Assembly: GCF_013116825.1 (NCBI RefSeq)
Contig: NZ_JABFNS010000083.1
Location: 1-42,528 of the forward strand
Direction of reading: 5' to 3'
Source of the DNA: Myxococcus xanthus
GTDB taxonomy: Bacteria > Myxococcota > Myxococcia > Myxococcales > Myxococcaceae
DNA: 42,528 bases
A program made the translations under genes and the position numbers. Under the pieces are notes generated by a model. That model saw nothing but the letters and a program-made list of their open reading frames with translations. It searched no databases and was not told the DNA's origin. This document shows positions 23,313 through 33,009 of this stretch, piece after piece. Position 1 is the stretch's first letter. Each line of letters opens with the position of its first letter.

Positions 23313-26300
23313 GTGGGCTCTCCGGCCGCCTCGCCGCCTCCAGATGCGTGGACTCCTCCCCAGGAGTTCGACGAGTACCGCCTTGTGCGGGCCATCGGGC
23401 GTGGGCGCACGGGGCGGGTGTTCCTGGCCCATGACACGTTGCTCGAGCGCCCCGTTGCCGTGAAGTTCATCCCCGCCCTGGGGCCCAACGCCCTGGCGCG
23501 GTTCCTCGTGGAGGCCCGGGCAGCCGCGCGCATCCAGCACCCCAATGTCGTCACCCTTTACCGGGTGGGACAATTGGAGGAGCAGCCCTACCTCGTCTCC
23601 GAGTTCATCCGGGGGATGAGCCTGGACCGGCTGCCCAAGCCCCAACCCTGGGAGCGCGTGCTGGCCATGGGGCGGGATTTGGCACGGGGCCTGAGCGCCG
23701 CGCACCGGCGCGGGGTGTTGCACCGGGACATCAAGCCCGGCAACGCCGTGCTCACCGAGGCTTGCGAGGTGAAGCTGCTCGACTTCGGCCTCGCGAAGCT
23801 CCTGGACCGGGCCGCCGGGGCGGGGGACGGCGCGCCGCCCGCTTCCGGGACTCCGCCGCCGGAGCTGCCTCCAGACCTGGAGCCGGAGGCCAGCCCGAAC
23901 CTGGGCGCGCGCTCGCTGGACGGAATCTTCCTTCCATCGCTGCCGCGCGGCTCGCTGGTGGGGACGCCGTATTACATGTCCCCGGAGGCCTGGGCGGGAG
24001 AGGCGCTGACGGCGCGCAGTGACGTGTACTCACTGGGCGTCGTCCTGTACGAGCTGTGCGCGGGCAAGGGCCCCTTCCGGGACGTGCCGTGGCGCGAGCT
24101 CCCGGAGCGGGTGCGCCACCGGGATGCCAGCCCCCTGGCCCAGGTGGTGTCCGGCGTGGATGCCGGGCTCGCCGCCGTCATCGACAAGTGTCTGCGTCGC
24201 GAGCCATCCGAGCGTTACGCCACCGCCTCACAGCTGCTCGATGCCTTGGACGCACTGACGCGTGACGACACCGTCCAGGCGGTGCCGGAGGGCAATCCCT
24301 ACCGCGGCCTCCAGGCCTTCGAGGCGGAGCACCGCGCCGTCTTCTTCGGCCGCCGCCGCGAGCAGCGCGCGGTGCTGGAGCGGATGCGCTCGGAGCCCTT
24401 CCTGCTCATCACCGGTGACTCGGGCGTGGGGAAGTCCTCCCTGTGCCTCGCCGGGCTGCTCCCCGCTGTCACCGAAGGGGGCCTGGAGGACGGGCGTCGC
24501 TGGCGCAGCGTGCGGCTGGTGCCGGGCCGCAGGCCCCTGGCGGCCCTGGTCGCGGCGCTCGCGCCCGTGCTGGAGACGGAAGAGGAGACCCTGGCCGAAG
24601 CCCTGCGCGCGGAGCCCACGTCCCTGGTGCGCCGGCTCCGCGTGAAGCTAGGGGCCCAGGAGGGGCTGCTCGTCTACGTGGATCAGCTCGAGGAGCTGGT
24701 GACGCTGGCGCCGCCGTCCGAGGCGGAGCTGGCGGGACAGTCTCTGGGGGCCCTCGCGGAAGGCGCCAGTGGCGTGCGCCTGCTCGCCACGGGGCGAAGT
24801 GACTTCCTCACCCGGCTGTCCGCCGTGCCCGGGCTGGGCGCGGAGGTGCCACGCGCGCTGTATCTGCTTCGCGCCTTGTCGCCCGAGGAGACACGGGAAG
24901 CCGTGACGGGCCCCGCCCGCGTGAAGGGCGTGCGCTTCGAATCCGACGCGCTGGTGGATGCGCTCGTCACCTCCACCCTGTCCGCGGCGGAGGGCGGCCT
25001 CCCGGTGCTCCAATTCGCGCTGGCCGAGATGTGGGAGGCGCGCGACGCGGCGGCGGGTGTCATGACGCAGGCGGTGCTCGACTCGCTGGGCGGCGTGGAG
25101 GGCGCGCTCGCGCGGCACGCGGATGCGGCGGTGGCCCGGCTGCTCCCGGACCAGCGGGTGGCGGCCCGGGGCGTGCTCCTGCGGCTCGTCACCGCGGACG
25201 GCACCCGCGCGCGGAAGACGGACCGCGAGCTGGTGGGGGACGACGCCCGCTACCGCGCCGCCCTGGAGGCGCTGGTGCACGCGCGGCTGCTCGTGGCGCG
25301 CGAGGCCCAGGAGGGCACGTCCTACGAGCTCGCCCACGAGGCGCTGCTCTCCGGCTGGGGCACGCTGGCGCGCTGGTTGGCCGAGGCCTCCGAGCGACGC
25401 GAGGTCCAATCCCGGCTGGAGGCCGCCGCCGCGCACTGGGAGAAGCTGGGCTTCCCGAGCGAGTCCCTCTGGGGCCCGCGTCAGCTGGAGGAGGCGCAGG
25501 TGCTCGACACGGGAGAACTCACCCGTCGCGAGCGCGACTTCCTGAAGGCCTCGCGCCGCACCATGGTGCGCAGCCGGCGGACGCGGCATGCGCTGGTGGT
25601 GGGCTTCGTCGTGTCCCTGGGGCTCGTCTACGGCGGGCTCAAGCTGAGGGAGCGTTGGAGCCTGGACCGGCAGGTGCGCGAGGAGCTGGGCCAGGCGGCC
25701 CAGGCCTTGAGCGCCGTGCGTCAGGACTGGGGCACGCTGCGCGCCGAGCGTGACGAGGCCTTCCGCCTCTACGGCACCGGCCGCCGCGCCGACGCGGACC
25801 GGCACTGGAACCGGGCCGGTGCGCAAGCGGGCCAGCTGCGCGGACGCTTCGACGAAGTGGCCGGGCGGCTGGAGCGCGCGCTGGCGTTGGCGCCCGGCCG
25901 CGTAGATGTGCGCGAGGCCCTGGCGGACTTCCTCTACGAGCGCGCCCTGTGGGCCGAGCAGGACGAAGACACCGCGGCGCTGCCCGCGTTGCTCCAGCGT
26001 CTGCGGCTCTATGACACGGCGGGCACGCGCTGGCGGCGCTGGAACGCCGCGGCCAGCCTCACACTGGAGACACCTGTCCCAGGGGCGGAGGTGGAGCTGC
26101 GTCCACTGACGCGCGATGCGCAGGGCAGGTTTCAGCTGGGAGAGCCCCTGCTAGCGGACCCGGGGCGCTGGCTGGACGCAGCCGTGGCGCCGGGCACGTA
26201 CCAGATTTCCGCGCGCTCGCTCGGCTATGAGCCGGTGGTGCAGTGGGTGCTGCTCCGGCGAGGCGAGTCGCGGCGGCTCGGCGTGCCGCTGCCGCGCATG

Positions 26301-27137
26301 GGCAGCGTGCCGGAGGGCTTCGTCTTCGTGCCGCCGGGCGAGGTGAAGTTCGGCAGCGCGGCCGAGGCCAGCGTGCGCGAGTTCTTCAACGCCGTGCCCC
26401 TGCACCCCGTGGACGTCCCCGCCTTCCTGATGGCCCGGCACGAGGTGACGTATGCCGAGTGGCTGGCCTACGTGGAGGCGCTGCCACCCGCGCAACGCGC
26501 ACAGCGGCTGCCGCGCGTGGGAACGGGCGGCTACGCGGGCCTGCTCACGCTGGGGCAGGTGGACGGCGTCTGGCGGTTGCGGTTCCAGCCAGGGAACGAG
26601 CTCTACATGGCGCGGGCCGGAGAGCCGCTGCGCTACGCCCGCCGCACGTCGCGCGCGGAGCAGGACTGGCTGCGCTTCCCCGTCAGCGGCATTACCTTCG
26701 CAGACGCGGAAGCCTATGCCGCGTGGCTGTCTGAAAGCGGCCGTGTCCCCGGCGCACGGCTCTGCTCGGAGCTGGAGTGGGAGCGCGCGGCGCGCGGCGT
26801 GGACGGGCGTGAGTACCCGCATGGCGACACCCTGGCCCCGGACGACGCCAACATCGACACCACCTACGGTAAGCAGCCCGGAGGCTTCGGCCCCGACGAG
26901 GTGGGCAGCCACCCCGCATCGCGCAGTCCCTTCGGCGTGGACGACATGTCCGGCAACGTGTGGGAGTGGACCCGCTCCTGGCTGGAGCCGGGCAAGGCCG
27001 TGGCGCGTGGGGGCAGCTTCGCCTTCGCGGCGACCTCGGCGCGCGCCTCCAACCGCGAGCTGCCGGAGCCGTCCCTGCGCGACGTGACGGTGGGCATGCG
27101 GGTGTGCGCGGACGTGGCATCCACCGCGCACCCCTGA
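23313..27137 (+). CDS. Ser/Thr kinase - NTPase (nSTAND-like) - FGE-sulfatase fusion
   Basis: 1274 residues from GTG 23313. The Hanks-type kinase domain is about 22-315: GRGRTG loop 29-34, K51, E67, H137-R138-D139, D157-F158-G159, and SPE at 223-225. Between DFG and SPE a ~55-residue Pro/Ala/Gly-rich insert (160-215) enlarges the activation segment. An AAA/nSTAND NTPase follows: PYRGLQAFEAEHRAVFFGR, Walker A GDSGVGKS 368-375, Walker B LLVYVDQLEEL near 455. One membrane helix (ALVVGFVVSLGLVYGG) is at 760-776, with TPR-like or coiled helices to about 905, a PEGA-like strand region at 915-995, then an FGE-sulfatase domain (about 1000-1270: FPVSGITFADAEAYAAWLSE, CSELEWERAARG, DMSGNVWEWT, ARGGSF). 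No catalytic Cys pair is seen, so it is probably a non-enzymatic extracytoplasmic sensor. Likely an inner-membrane kinase. Confidence 0.9.
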   Translation: MGSPAASPPPDAWTPPQEFDEYRLVRAIGRGRTGRVFLAHDTLLERPVAVKFIPALGPNALARFLVEARAAARIQHPNVVTLYRVGQLEEQPYLVSEFIRGMSLDRLPKPQPWERVLAMGRDLARGLSAAHRRGVLHRDIKPGNAVLTEACEVKLLDFGLAKLLDRAAGAGDGAPPASGTPPPELPPDLEPEASPNLGARSLDGIFLPSLPRGSLVGTPYYMSPEAWAGEALTARSDVYSLGVVLYELCAGKGPFRDVPWRELPERVRHRDASPLAQVVSGVDAGLAAVIDKCLRREPSERYATASQLLDALDALTRDDTVQAVPEGNPYRGLQAFEAEHRAVFFGRRREQRAVLERMRSEPFLLITGDSGVGKSSLCLAGLLPAVTEGGLEDGRRWRSVRLVPGRRPLAALVAALAPVLETEEETLAEALRAEPTSLVRRLRVKLGAQEGLLVYVDQLEELVTLAPPSEAELAGQSLGALAEGASGVRLLATGRSDFLTRLSAVPGLGAEVPRALYLLRALSPEETREAVTGPARVKGVRFESDALVDALVTSTLSAAEGGLPVLQFALAEMWEARDAAAGVMTQAVLDSLGGVEGALARHADAAVARLLPDQRVAARGVLLRLVTADGTRARKTDRELVGDDARYRAALEALVHARLLVAREAQEGTSYELAHEALLSGWGTLARWLAEASERREVQSRLEAAAAHWEKLGFPSESLWGPRQLEEAQVLDTGELTRRERDFLKASRRTMVRSRRTRHALVVGFVVSLGLVYGGLKLRERWSLDRQVREELGQAAQALSAVRQDWGTLRAERDEAFRLYGTGRRADADRHWNRAGAQAGQLRGRFDEVAGRLERALALAPGRVDVREALADFLYERALWAEQDEDTAALPALLQRLRLYDTAGTRWRRWNAAASLTLETPVPGAEVELRPLTRDAQGRFQLGEPLLADPGRWLDAAVAPGTYQISARSLGYEPVVQWVLLRRGESRRLGVPLPRMGSVPEGFVFVPPGEVKFGSAAEASVREFFNAVPLHPVDVPAFLMARHEVTYAEWLAYVEALPPAQRAQRLPRVGTGGYAGLLTLGQVDGVWRLRFQPGNELYMARAGEPLRYARRTSRAEQDWLRFPVSGITFADAEAYAAWLSESGRVPGARLCSELEWERAARGVDGREYPHGDTLAPDDANIDTTYGKQPGGFGPDEVGSHPASRSPFGVDDMSGNVWEWTRSWLEPGKAVARGGSFAFAATSARASNRELPEPSLRDVTVGMRVCADVASTAHP

Positions 27138-27323
27138 GCCCGCCTGCTTGCCCTACATCCGCTCCGCGCGCTACCGGACGGAGGAACCCTGTGTCCGCCC
27201 TGGCGTCTGGGGCGGGTGATGCGCAGTGGACGAAGCAAGTGCCTGCGGGTCCCCAGGCGAGTTGCTGGGCGGGCGGCCGCTGCGGACATTGATTCCGTGG
27301 TCGGGCCGGGAAGGTGGTGGGTG

Positions 27324-28286
27324 ATGGGTGCTTGGAAGCAGACGGTGGCGACGCTGGTCAGCGCGGTGAGCATGGTGGGCTGTGCGGGGAACGTGACGGA
27401 GGCGGAGCCGGTGGCGCTGCGCTCGGGCGTGGCGGAGCTGGTGGCGCCGAACGGACGGAACCTGAATGGCCGCAACCTGAATGGCCGCAACCTGAACACC
27501 CCCGAGCTGGGGCAGCTGCTCGTGTCCGTGGACCTGGCGGGCGCCCGCATCGCGGAGGAAGTCCTCGGCGCGGTGCGGCTGGAGGGCAGCGTCTTCCACG
27601 GCGTCGCCTCCAGCGGCCCGGTGTCCGGCCAGTCCTTCCTGGGCGCGCGCTTCACCGGCAACCTGAGCAGTGGTGACACCGTGGAGCTGCGCGTCGACGG
27701 CATCGAGCCTGGAGCGGGCGCGGACGCGGACGTCTGGGCGTACCACGTCTCCTACTACGACGCGGCGGATGCCCTTTGGAGGCCCGCGTGCGCGGCGGCG
27801 GACGGCTCCGCGCTGGGCGCCATCCCCGTCGCGGGCCGGTGGGACTACCGCCAGGGCGTGGCGGGCGGCGGCGCGAAGGTGGATGACGCCGCGCGCTTCA
27901 CCTTCGCCTGCGAGGGTGCGGCCATCGCCAAGTGCGTGCGCTTCGGCTACCGGCCCTGGGGCACCACGGCGGACGGCCTGAGCCTGGCGGAGCACCATCA
28001 GGCGTGCACGCGCATGGTGCGCGCGGACTTCTGCGGCGACGGCACGTCGCACACCACGGATGGTCAGTGGGTGAACCTCCATGACGGCGTGAACGTGCAG
28101 ACGGATACGGAGGCGTGGCTGCACGAGGCCGAGTGGGACGCCGATGGTGCGCGCTGCTTCACGCAGACGAGGCGCGCGGCACAGCCCGTGAGCTGCCCGG
28201 GGCAGACGCAGGGCACCCAATGCGGCAAGTGGGCTCACTTCCAGGCCGGCACGCTCATCATGAGCGAGGTCCCTCCCGCGCAGTAG
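27324..28286 (+). CDS. ADYC-like secreted lipoprotein with GRNLN repeats
   Basis: 320 residues from ATG 27324, preceded by GGAAGGTGG at a good distance. The signal peptide WKQTVATLVSAVSMVGC gives Cys20 as likely lipid anchor. Residues 43-58 are three tandem NGRNL units (pentapeptide-repeat-like, N-L-x-x-x). The main domain (about 70-300) has Cys-rich strands and a motif MVRADFCGDGTSHTTDG, the hallmark 'ADYC' region of a myxobacterial family (here Phe for Tyr), with FTFACEGAAIAKCVRFGYRP upstream. Cysteines likely form disulfides. No catalytic function is known for this family; a cell-surface role is likely. Confidence 0.8.
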   Translation: MGAWKQTVATLVSAVSMVGCAGNVTEAEPVALRSGVAELVAPNGRNLNGRNLNGRNLNTPELGQLLVSVDLAGARIAEEVLGAVRLEGSVFHGVASSGPVSGQSFLGARFTGNLSSGDTVELRVDGIEPGAGADADVWAYHVSYYDAADALWRPACAAADGSALGAIPVAGRWDYRQGVAGGGAKVDDAARFTFACEGAAIAKCVRFGYRPWGTTADGLSLAEHHQACTRMVRADFCGDGTSHTTDGQWVNLHDGVNVQTDTEAWLHEAEWDADGARCFTQTRRAAQPVSCPGQTQGTQCGKWAHFQAGTLIMSEVPPAQ

Positions 28287-28440
28287 GCGCCGTCCGCTTG
28301 GCGTGCCTGAGAAGGCTCGCCAGCCCGTCAGCCCGGCCTGCTTGCTGGCGGTGGACCTTGTTGTCCTCGGCTACCGGGGGCAAGGGGCCGACACCATGGT
28401 TAGCCGGCTCGCCGTGGGGGGCGGGGATGGGAGACGCGCT

Positions 28441-29706
28441 GTGAGACGGGCTCGAATACGACAGGTCTTCGGCGGAACCTCGGCGGGGATTCTGATGGGG
28501 CTCTGCGCCCTGTCTGGTTGCCGCGAGGGTGAGGAAGCAGCGCCCGCGCCTCGACAAGAGGAGCTGGAGGTGACGCTGGGCCCGGAGAACGTGGCCCGCG
28601 CCGAGGTGCGGCGGCTGCGCTCCGGCCCTGGCATCTCCGGCAACCTGCAGGCGCGCACGGCGGCGGCGGTGCGCGCGGAAGTGGGCGGCACCATCCTCGA
28701 CATCAAGGCCCAGCAGGGCCAGGTGGTGAAGAAGGGCGAGGAGCTGGCGCGCATCGAGGACGTCACGCTGAAGGACCAGCTCATCGCGGCGTCGGCGGCG
28801 GTCCGCACGGCCCGCAGCGCGCTCCAGGTGGCCGAGGCCGAGCAGGAGCGCGCCACGAGGCTGTCCAAGGCGGGCGTCATCACCCAGCGCGACTTCGAAC
28901 GGGCGGAGCTCTCCGTGGAGCAGGCCAAGGGGCAGCTCGCGGAGGCGCGCTCCCGGCATGCCCTGGCGCGGGAGCAGCTCAACCGCGCGCGCGTCGTGGC
29001 GCCCTTCGCGGGCGTGGTGAGCGAGCGGCAGGCCAGCGCGGGCGATGTCGTCCAGCCAAGCGCGCCGCTCTTCACGGTGGTGGACCCGCGCACGTTGCGC
29101 CTGGAGGCTTCCGTGCCCGCCGCGCAGCTCGAACAGGTGAAGGTGGACACGCCGGTGGAGTTCCACGTGACGGGCTACGGGGACCGCGCCTTCCGCGGCA
29201 CGGTGGAGCGCATCAACCCGGTGGTGGACCCGGCCACCGGCCAGGTCCGCATCTACGTGGCCATTCCCAACACGGACCTCCAACTGCTGGCCGGCCTCTT
29301 CGCGGAGGGGCGCGTGGCCTCGAAGGGCACGCAGGCGGTCGCGATTCCCATCGACGCCATCGACGACACGGGGACCGAGCCCTCCGTGCTGCGCATCCAG
29401 GAAGGGCGCGTGCGGCGGGTGAGCGTCACATTGGGCCTGCGCGACGAGGTGGCGCGGCAGGTCGAGGTCCGCTCAGGCCTGGAGGACGGCGACGTGGTGT
29501 TGCTGGGCGCCGCGCGGAGCGAGGTGGCGGAGGGCGGGCGCGTGAAGGTGTCGCCCCCGCGGCCTGACTCGAAGCCCGTGGAGGAGGCGGGGCCCGGCGT
29601 TGGCGGTTCGGAGGCACCTCCGCACCCGTCGTCGGGAGCAAGGCAGCCCACGCCTCGGCCCGCGGCCACGCAACCACCGGCGGAGGACGTTGCGCCGTCC
29701 CACTGA
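28441..29706 (+). CDS. RND efflux periplasmic adaptor (membrane fusion protein)
   Basis: 421 residues from GTG 28441, chosen because GGGAGA lies 6 bases upstream and the product then begins with a proper lipoprotein signal (GILMGLCALSGC, Cys27). Order: lipoyl half-motif (RAEVGGTILDIKAQQGQVVK), a coiled-coil hairpin about 110-195 (LQVAEAEQERATRLSKAGVI), second lipoyl half (ARVVAPFAGVVSERQASAGD), beta-barrel domain (VDTPVEFHVTGYGDRAFRGT), membrane-proximal domain (VRRVSVTLGLRDEVARQVEV), and a Pro-rich tail. It bridges the inner-membrane pump and an outer-membrane channel. The pump gene follows after 24 bases. Confidence 0.9.
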   Translation: MRRARIRQVFGGTSAGILMGLCALSGCREGEEAAPAPRQEELEVTLGPENVARAEVRRLRSGPGISGNLQARTAAAVRAEVGGTILDIKAQQGQVVKKGEELARIEDVTLKDQLIAASAAVRTARSALQVAEAEQERATRLSKAGVITQRDFERAELSVEQAKGQLAEARSRHALAREQLNRARVVAPFAGVVSERQASAGDVVQPSAPLFTVVDPRTLRLEASVPAAQLEQVKVDTPVEFHVTGYGDRAFRGTVERINPVVDPATGQVRIYVAIPNTDLQLLAGLFAEGRVASKGTQAVAIPIDAIDDTGTEPSVLRIQEGRVRRVSVTLGLRDEVARQVEVRSGLEDGDVVLLGAARSEVAEGGRVKVSPPRPDSKPVEEAGPGVGGSEAPPHPSSGARQPTPRPAATQPPAEDVAPSH

Positions 29707-29730
29707 TGCGCCACGCCTGGAGTCACGTCC

Positions 29731-32700
29731 GTGTTCATCTCAGACTTCGCCATCAAGCGTCCCATCATCACCATCACCTCGATGCTGGCGCTGGTGGTCT
29801 TCGGTCTCGTGTCGCTGGGACTCCTGGAGACCGATGAGTTCCCCGACGTCCAGCCCCCGGTGGTGAGCGTCACCATTGTCTATCCAGGCGCTTCACCCGA
29901 GACGGTGGAGCGGGAAATCCTCGAGCCCATCGAGGACGCCATCTTCGCCATCAGCGGCGTGGACCCGAAGGAGACGACGTCCATCGCCACCGACGGACTG
30001 GCGTCCTTCACGGTGTTCTTCGACTTCGAGAAGGACATCCAGGAAGCGACGCAAGACATCCGGGACGCCATCTCCAGCAAACGCGCGGACCTGCCACAGG
30101 AGATGGAGGAGCCCATCCTCACGCGCTTCGATCCGGCGGACCAGCCCATCGTGTCGCTGACGCTCACCTCGGAGGGGCTGGACGTCGCGGCGCTGTCGCT
30201 GGTGGCGGACCCGACGGTGGTGGGCGAGCTGCGCTCGGTGCCCGGCGTCGCCCAGGCGGAGGTCGTCGGTGACGTGGCGCGGGAGATGACGGTGCAGCTC
30301 AAGCCCGAGGCGCTCCAGGCGGCGGGCTTGTCGGTGGCGGAGGTGGTGGCGGCGCTCCAGGCGCAGAACCTGGCGGCGCCGGTGGGCCGCATCAACGCGC
30401 CGCTGACGGAGGAGTCCATTCGCCTCAAGGGGCGCCTGGAGAAGGTGGAGGACTTCCGGACCCTGGTGGTGGCCTCGCGCAACGGTCAGGCCATCCGCCT
30501 GGAGCAGGTGGCGGACGTCTTCGTCGGCGCCGAGGAGCCGCGCACCCTGGCGCTCTTCAACGGCGCCCAGGCGGTGGGCATCGACGTGCTCAAGGCCCGG
30601 GGCTACAGCACCACCGAGGTCGCGGACGCGGTGCGTGAGCGGGTGCAAGCGCTCCAGCAGCGGCTCCCCGCGGGCGTGAAGCTCGAAATCGTGCGCGACG
30701 CCGGCGTCCGCGTGGAGAACGCCGTGCACAACGTGCAGTCCGCGCTGGTGGAAGGCGCGCTGCTCACGGTGCTGGTCGTCTTCGTCTTCCTCAACTCGTG
30801 GCGCTCCACCGTCATCACCGGTCTGGCGCTGCCGGTGAGCGTGTTGGCGTCCTTCATCAGCGTGTGGGCCTTCGGCTTCACGCTCAACACCATGTCACTC
30901 TTGGGCCTGACGCTGGCCATCGGCATCCTCATCGACGACGCCATCGTCGTGCGAGAGAACATCGTCCGCCACGTGGAGATGGGGAAAGACCACTACACGG
31001 CGTCACGCGAGGGCACCTCGGAAATCGGTCTCGCGGTTTCGGCGACCACCTTCTCCATCGTCGCCGTCTTCGTGCCCGTGGCCTTCATGTACGGCGTGGC
31101 CGGCCAGTGGTTCAAGCCCTTCGCCCTCACCATCGCCTGCGCGGTGCTGGTGTCGCTGTTCGTGTCCTTCTCGCTGGACCCGATGCTGAGCGCGTACTGG
31201 CCGGAGCCGCCGAAGAAGCAGAACCCGGGCTTCATCACCCGGACGCTGAACCGCTTCAACGCCTGGTTCGACCGGCAGGCGGAGCGCTACAAGCACGTCA
31301 TCGCCTGGGCGCTGGACCACCGGCTGGTGATGGTGCTGGTGGCGGTGGGCTCGTTGGTGGGCGCGCTGGTGCTCCAGGGCACCGTGGGCGGCGCCGGCTT
31401 CGTGCCGGTGAGCGACCGCGCGGAGGTGGAGTTGCTGGTGGAGACACCGCCGGGCTCCAGCCTGGAGTACACGCGGCGCAAGGTGGACGAGGTGACGCGC
31501 ACCCTGCGCGCCCACCCGGAGGTGGACTACACCTATGCCACCATCGGCGTGCCCCTGGCACTCAGCGCGCCCGGCGTGGACCAGGCCCTGGTGTACGTGC
31601 GGCTCAAGCCGAAGGCGGAGCGCGAAGTGAGTCAGGACGCATTGGGCGTCCAGTTCCGCGAGGAGATGAAGCGCATTGGCGGCGCTACCGTCTCTGTCTT
31701 CACCTCCGGCTTCGGTGGGGCCTTCAAGCAGCTCCAGTACGAGCTGCGCGGCCCGGACCAGCGGGTGCTCACGCAGCTGGCGCAGCAGGTCCAGAAGGAA
31801 GTGGAGCAGGTGTCCGGAGCGGTGGACGTGGGCCTGTCCACGCGGGGGCAGAAGCCGGAGCTGGAGGTGGAGCTGAACCGCGGGCTCGCCGGACAGTTGG
31901 GCGTGACGGTGGGGCAGGTGGCCCAGGTGCTGCGGCCGGCCTTCGCGGGTCTGGACGTGGGGGACTGGGTGGACCCGATAGGGGAGACGCGAGACGTCAT
32001 GGTGCGGCTGGCTCCGGGGGCGCGTGACAACCCCAATGACTTGTCGCAACTGCCCATCTCCGTGGGCGCGGCAGCGGGCGGTCCGCCCCGGCTGGTGCCG
32101 CTGGGGCAGGTGGCGGACATCCGTCAAACGTTGGGTCCGGCGCAGGTGACGCACCTGAACCGTGAGCGCGTCATCAACGTCCAGGCGAACGTGCAGGGGC
32201 GCTCGTTGTCGGAGGTGGGCGCGGACATCCAGAAGCGGCTGGACGGCGTGAAGCTGCCGCCGGGCTACACGCTGACGACGGGCGGCGAGTCCGCGGACCA
32301 GGCCGAGGTGTTCATGCGCGTGTTCATCGCGCTCGGCATGGCGCTGATGCTGATGTACCTCATCCTGGTCATCCAGTTCGGCTCCTTCCTGGACCCGTTG
32401 GCCATCCTCATCTCGCTGCCGCTGTCGCTCATCGGCGTGGTGCTGGCGCTGCTCATCACCGGTGACACGCTCAACCTCATGAGCCTCATCGGCATCATGC
32501 TGCTGATGGGAATCGTCGCGAAGAACGCCATCCTCCTCATCGACTTCGCCAAGTGGTCGCACGAGAAGGGCATGCCCCTGCGCGAGGCGCTCATCGAAGC
32601 GGGCCGCATCCGTCTGCGCCCCATCATCATGACGACCTTCGCGCTGGTGGCGGGCATGGTGCCGGTGGCCATCGGCGCGGGCGAGGGCGGCGACTTCCGC

Positions 32701-32925
32701 GCGCCGCTGGGCCGCGCGGTGATTGGCGGCACGCTGACGTCCACGCTGCTGACGCTGCTGGTGATTCCCACGGTGTACGAAATCCTGGTGGACGGCCGGA
32801 CATGGTCCACCCGCATGCTGCGCAAGCTCTTCCGGATGAAGCCTCCCGAACAGCGGCCTCACGTTCCGGGAGGAGGTGGCGGCCGTGGAGAGCCCCGGCC
32901 CGCCCCTCAGGCGCGGCACGATTGA
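29731..32925 (+). CDS. RND family efflux permease (AcrB/HAE1-like)
   Basis: 1064 residues, normal for the HAE1 RND family, from GTG 29731 with GGAG 8 bases upstream. Starts [20 protein letters not shown], the standard N-terminus with TM1. Proton-relay residues are present: D402-D403 in TM4 ([13 protein letters not shown]) and K931 in TM10 ([18 protein letters not shown]). Porter and docking subdomains are intact. Proton-driven export of hydrophobic or amphiphilic compounds, cooperating with the adaptor gene just upstream. No TolC-like outer-membrane gene adjoins, so a channel from elsewhere must serve. Substrate unknown. A weak 5-bp hairpin lies at 32937-32952. Confidence 0.92.
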   Translation: MFISDFAIKRPIITITSMLALVVFGLVSLGLLETDEFPDVQPPVVSVTIVYPGASPETVEREILEPIEDAIFAISGVDPKETTSIATDGLASFTVFFDFEKDIQEATQDIRDAISSKRADLPQEMEEPILTRFDPADQPIVSLTLTSEGLDVAALSLVADPTVVGELRSVPGVAQAEVVGDVAREMTVQLKPEALQAAGLSVAEVVAALQAQNLAAPVGRINAPLTEESIRLKGRLEKVEDFRTLVVASRNGQAIRLEQVADVFVGAEEPRTLALFNGAQAVGIDVLKARGYSTTEVADAVRERVQALQQRLPAGVKLEIVRDAGVRVENAVHNVQSALVEGALLTVLVVFVFLNSWRSTVITGLALPVSVLASFISVWAFGFTLNTMSLLGLTLAIGILIDDAIVVRENIVRHVEMGKDHYTASREGTSEIGLAVSATTFSIVAVFVPVAFMYGVAGQWFKPFALTIACAVLVSLFVSFSLDPMLSAYWPEPPKKQNPGFITRTLNRFNAWFDRQAERYKHVIAWALDHRLVMVLVAVGSLVGALVLQGTVGGAGFVPVSDRAEVELLVETPPGSSLEYTRRKVDEVTRTLRAHPEVDYTYATIGVPLALSAPGVDQALVYVRLKPKAEREVSQDALGVQFREEMKRIGGATVSVFTSGFGGAFKQLQYELRGPDQRVLTQLAQQVQKEVEQVSGAVDVGLSTRGQKPELEVELNRGLAGQLGVTVGQVAQVLRPAFAGLDVGDWVDPIGETRDVMVRLAPGARDNPNDLSQLPISVGAAAGGPPRLVPLGQVADIRQTLGPAQVTHLNRERVINVQANVQGRSLSEVGADIQKRLDGVKLPPGYTLTTGGESADQAEVFMRVFIALGMALMLMYLILVIQFGSFLDPLAILISLPLSLIGVVLALLITGDTLNLMSLIGIMLLMGIVAKNAILLIDFAKWSHEKGMPLREALIEAGRIRLRPIIMTTFALVAGMVPVAIGAGEGGDFRAPLGRAVIGGTLTSTLLTLLVIPTVYEILVDGRTWSTRMLRKLFRMKPPEQRPHVPGGGGGRGEPRPAPQARHD

Positions 32926-33009
32926 GGGCTCGGCAACGAACGGGCGGGTTCGGGACGACAGGACGGTTGGCGCATCGCACCAGGGGCCGTAGGGTCAGCC
33001 CCTTCCGCC

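Noticed and set aside
30993..32919. Long minus-strand frames opposite the RND permease
   Set aside because: His/Arg/Gln-rich shadow sequence; the permease with D402/D403/K931 is unambiguous.
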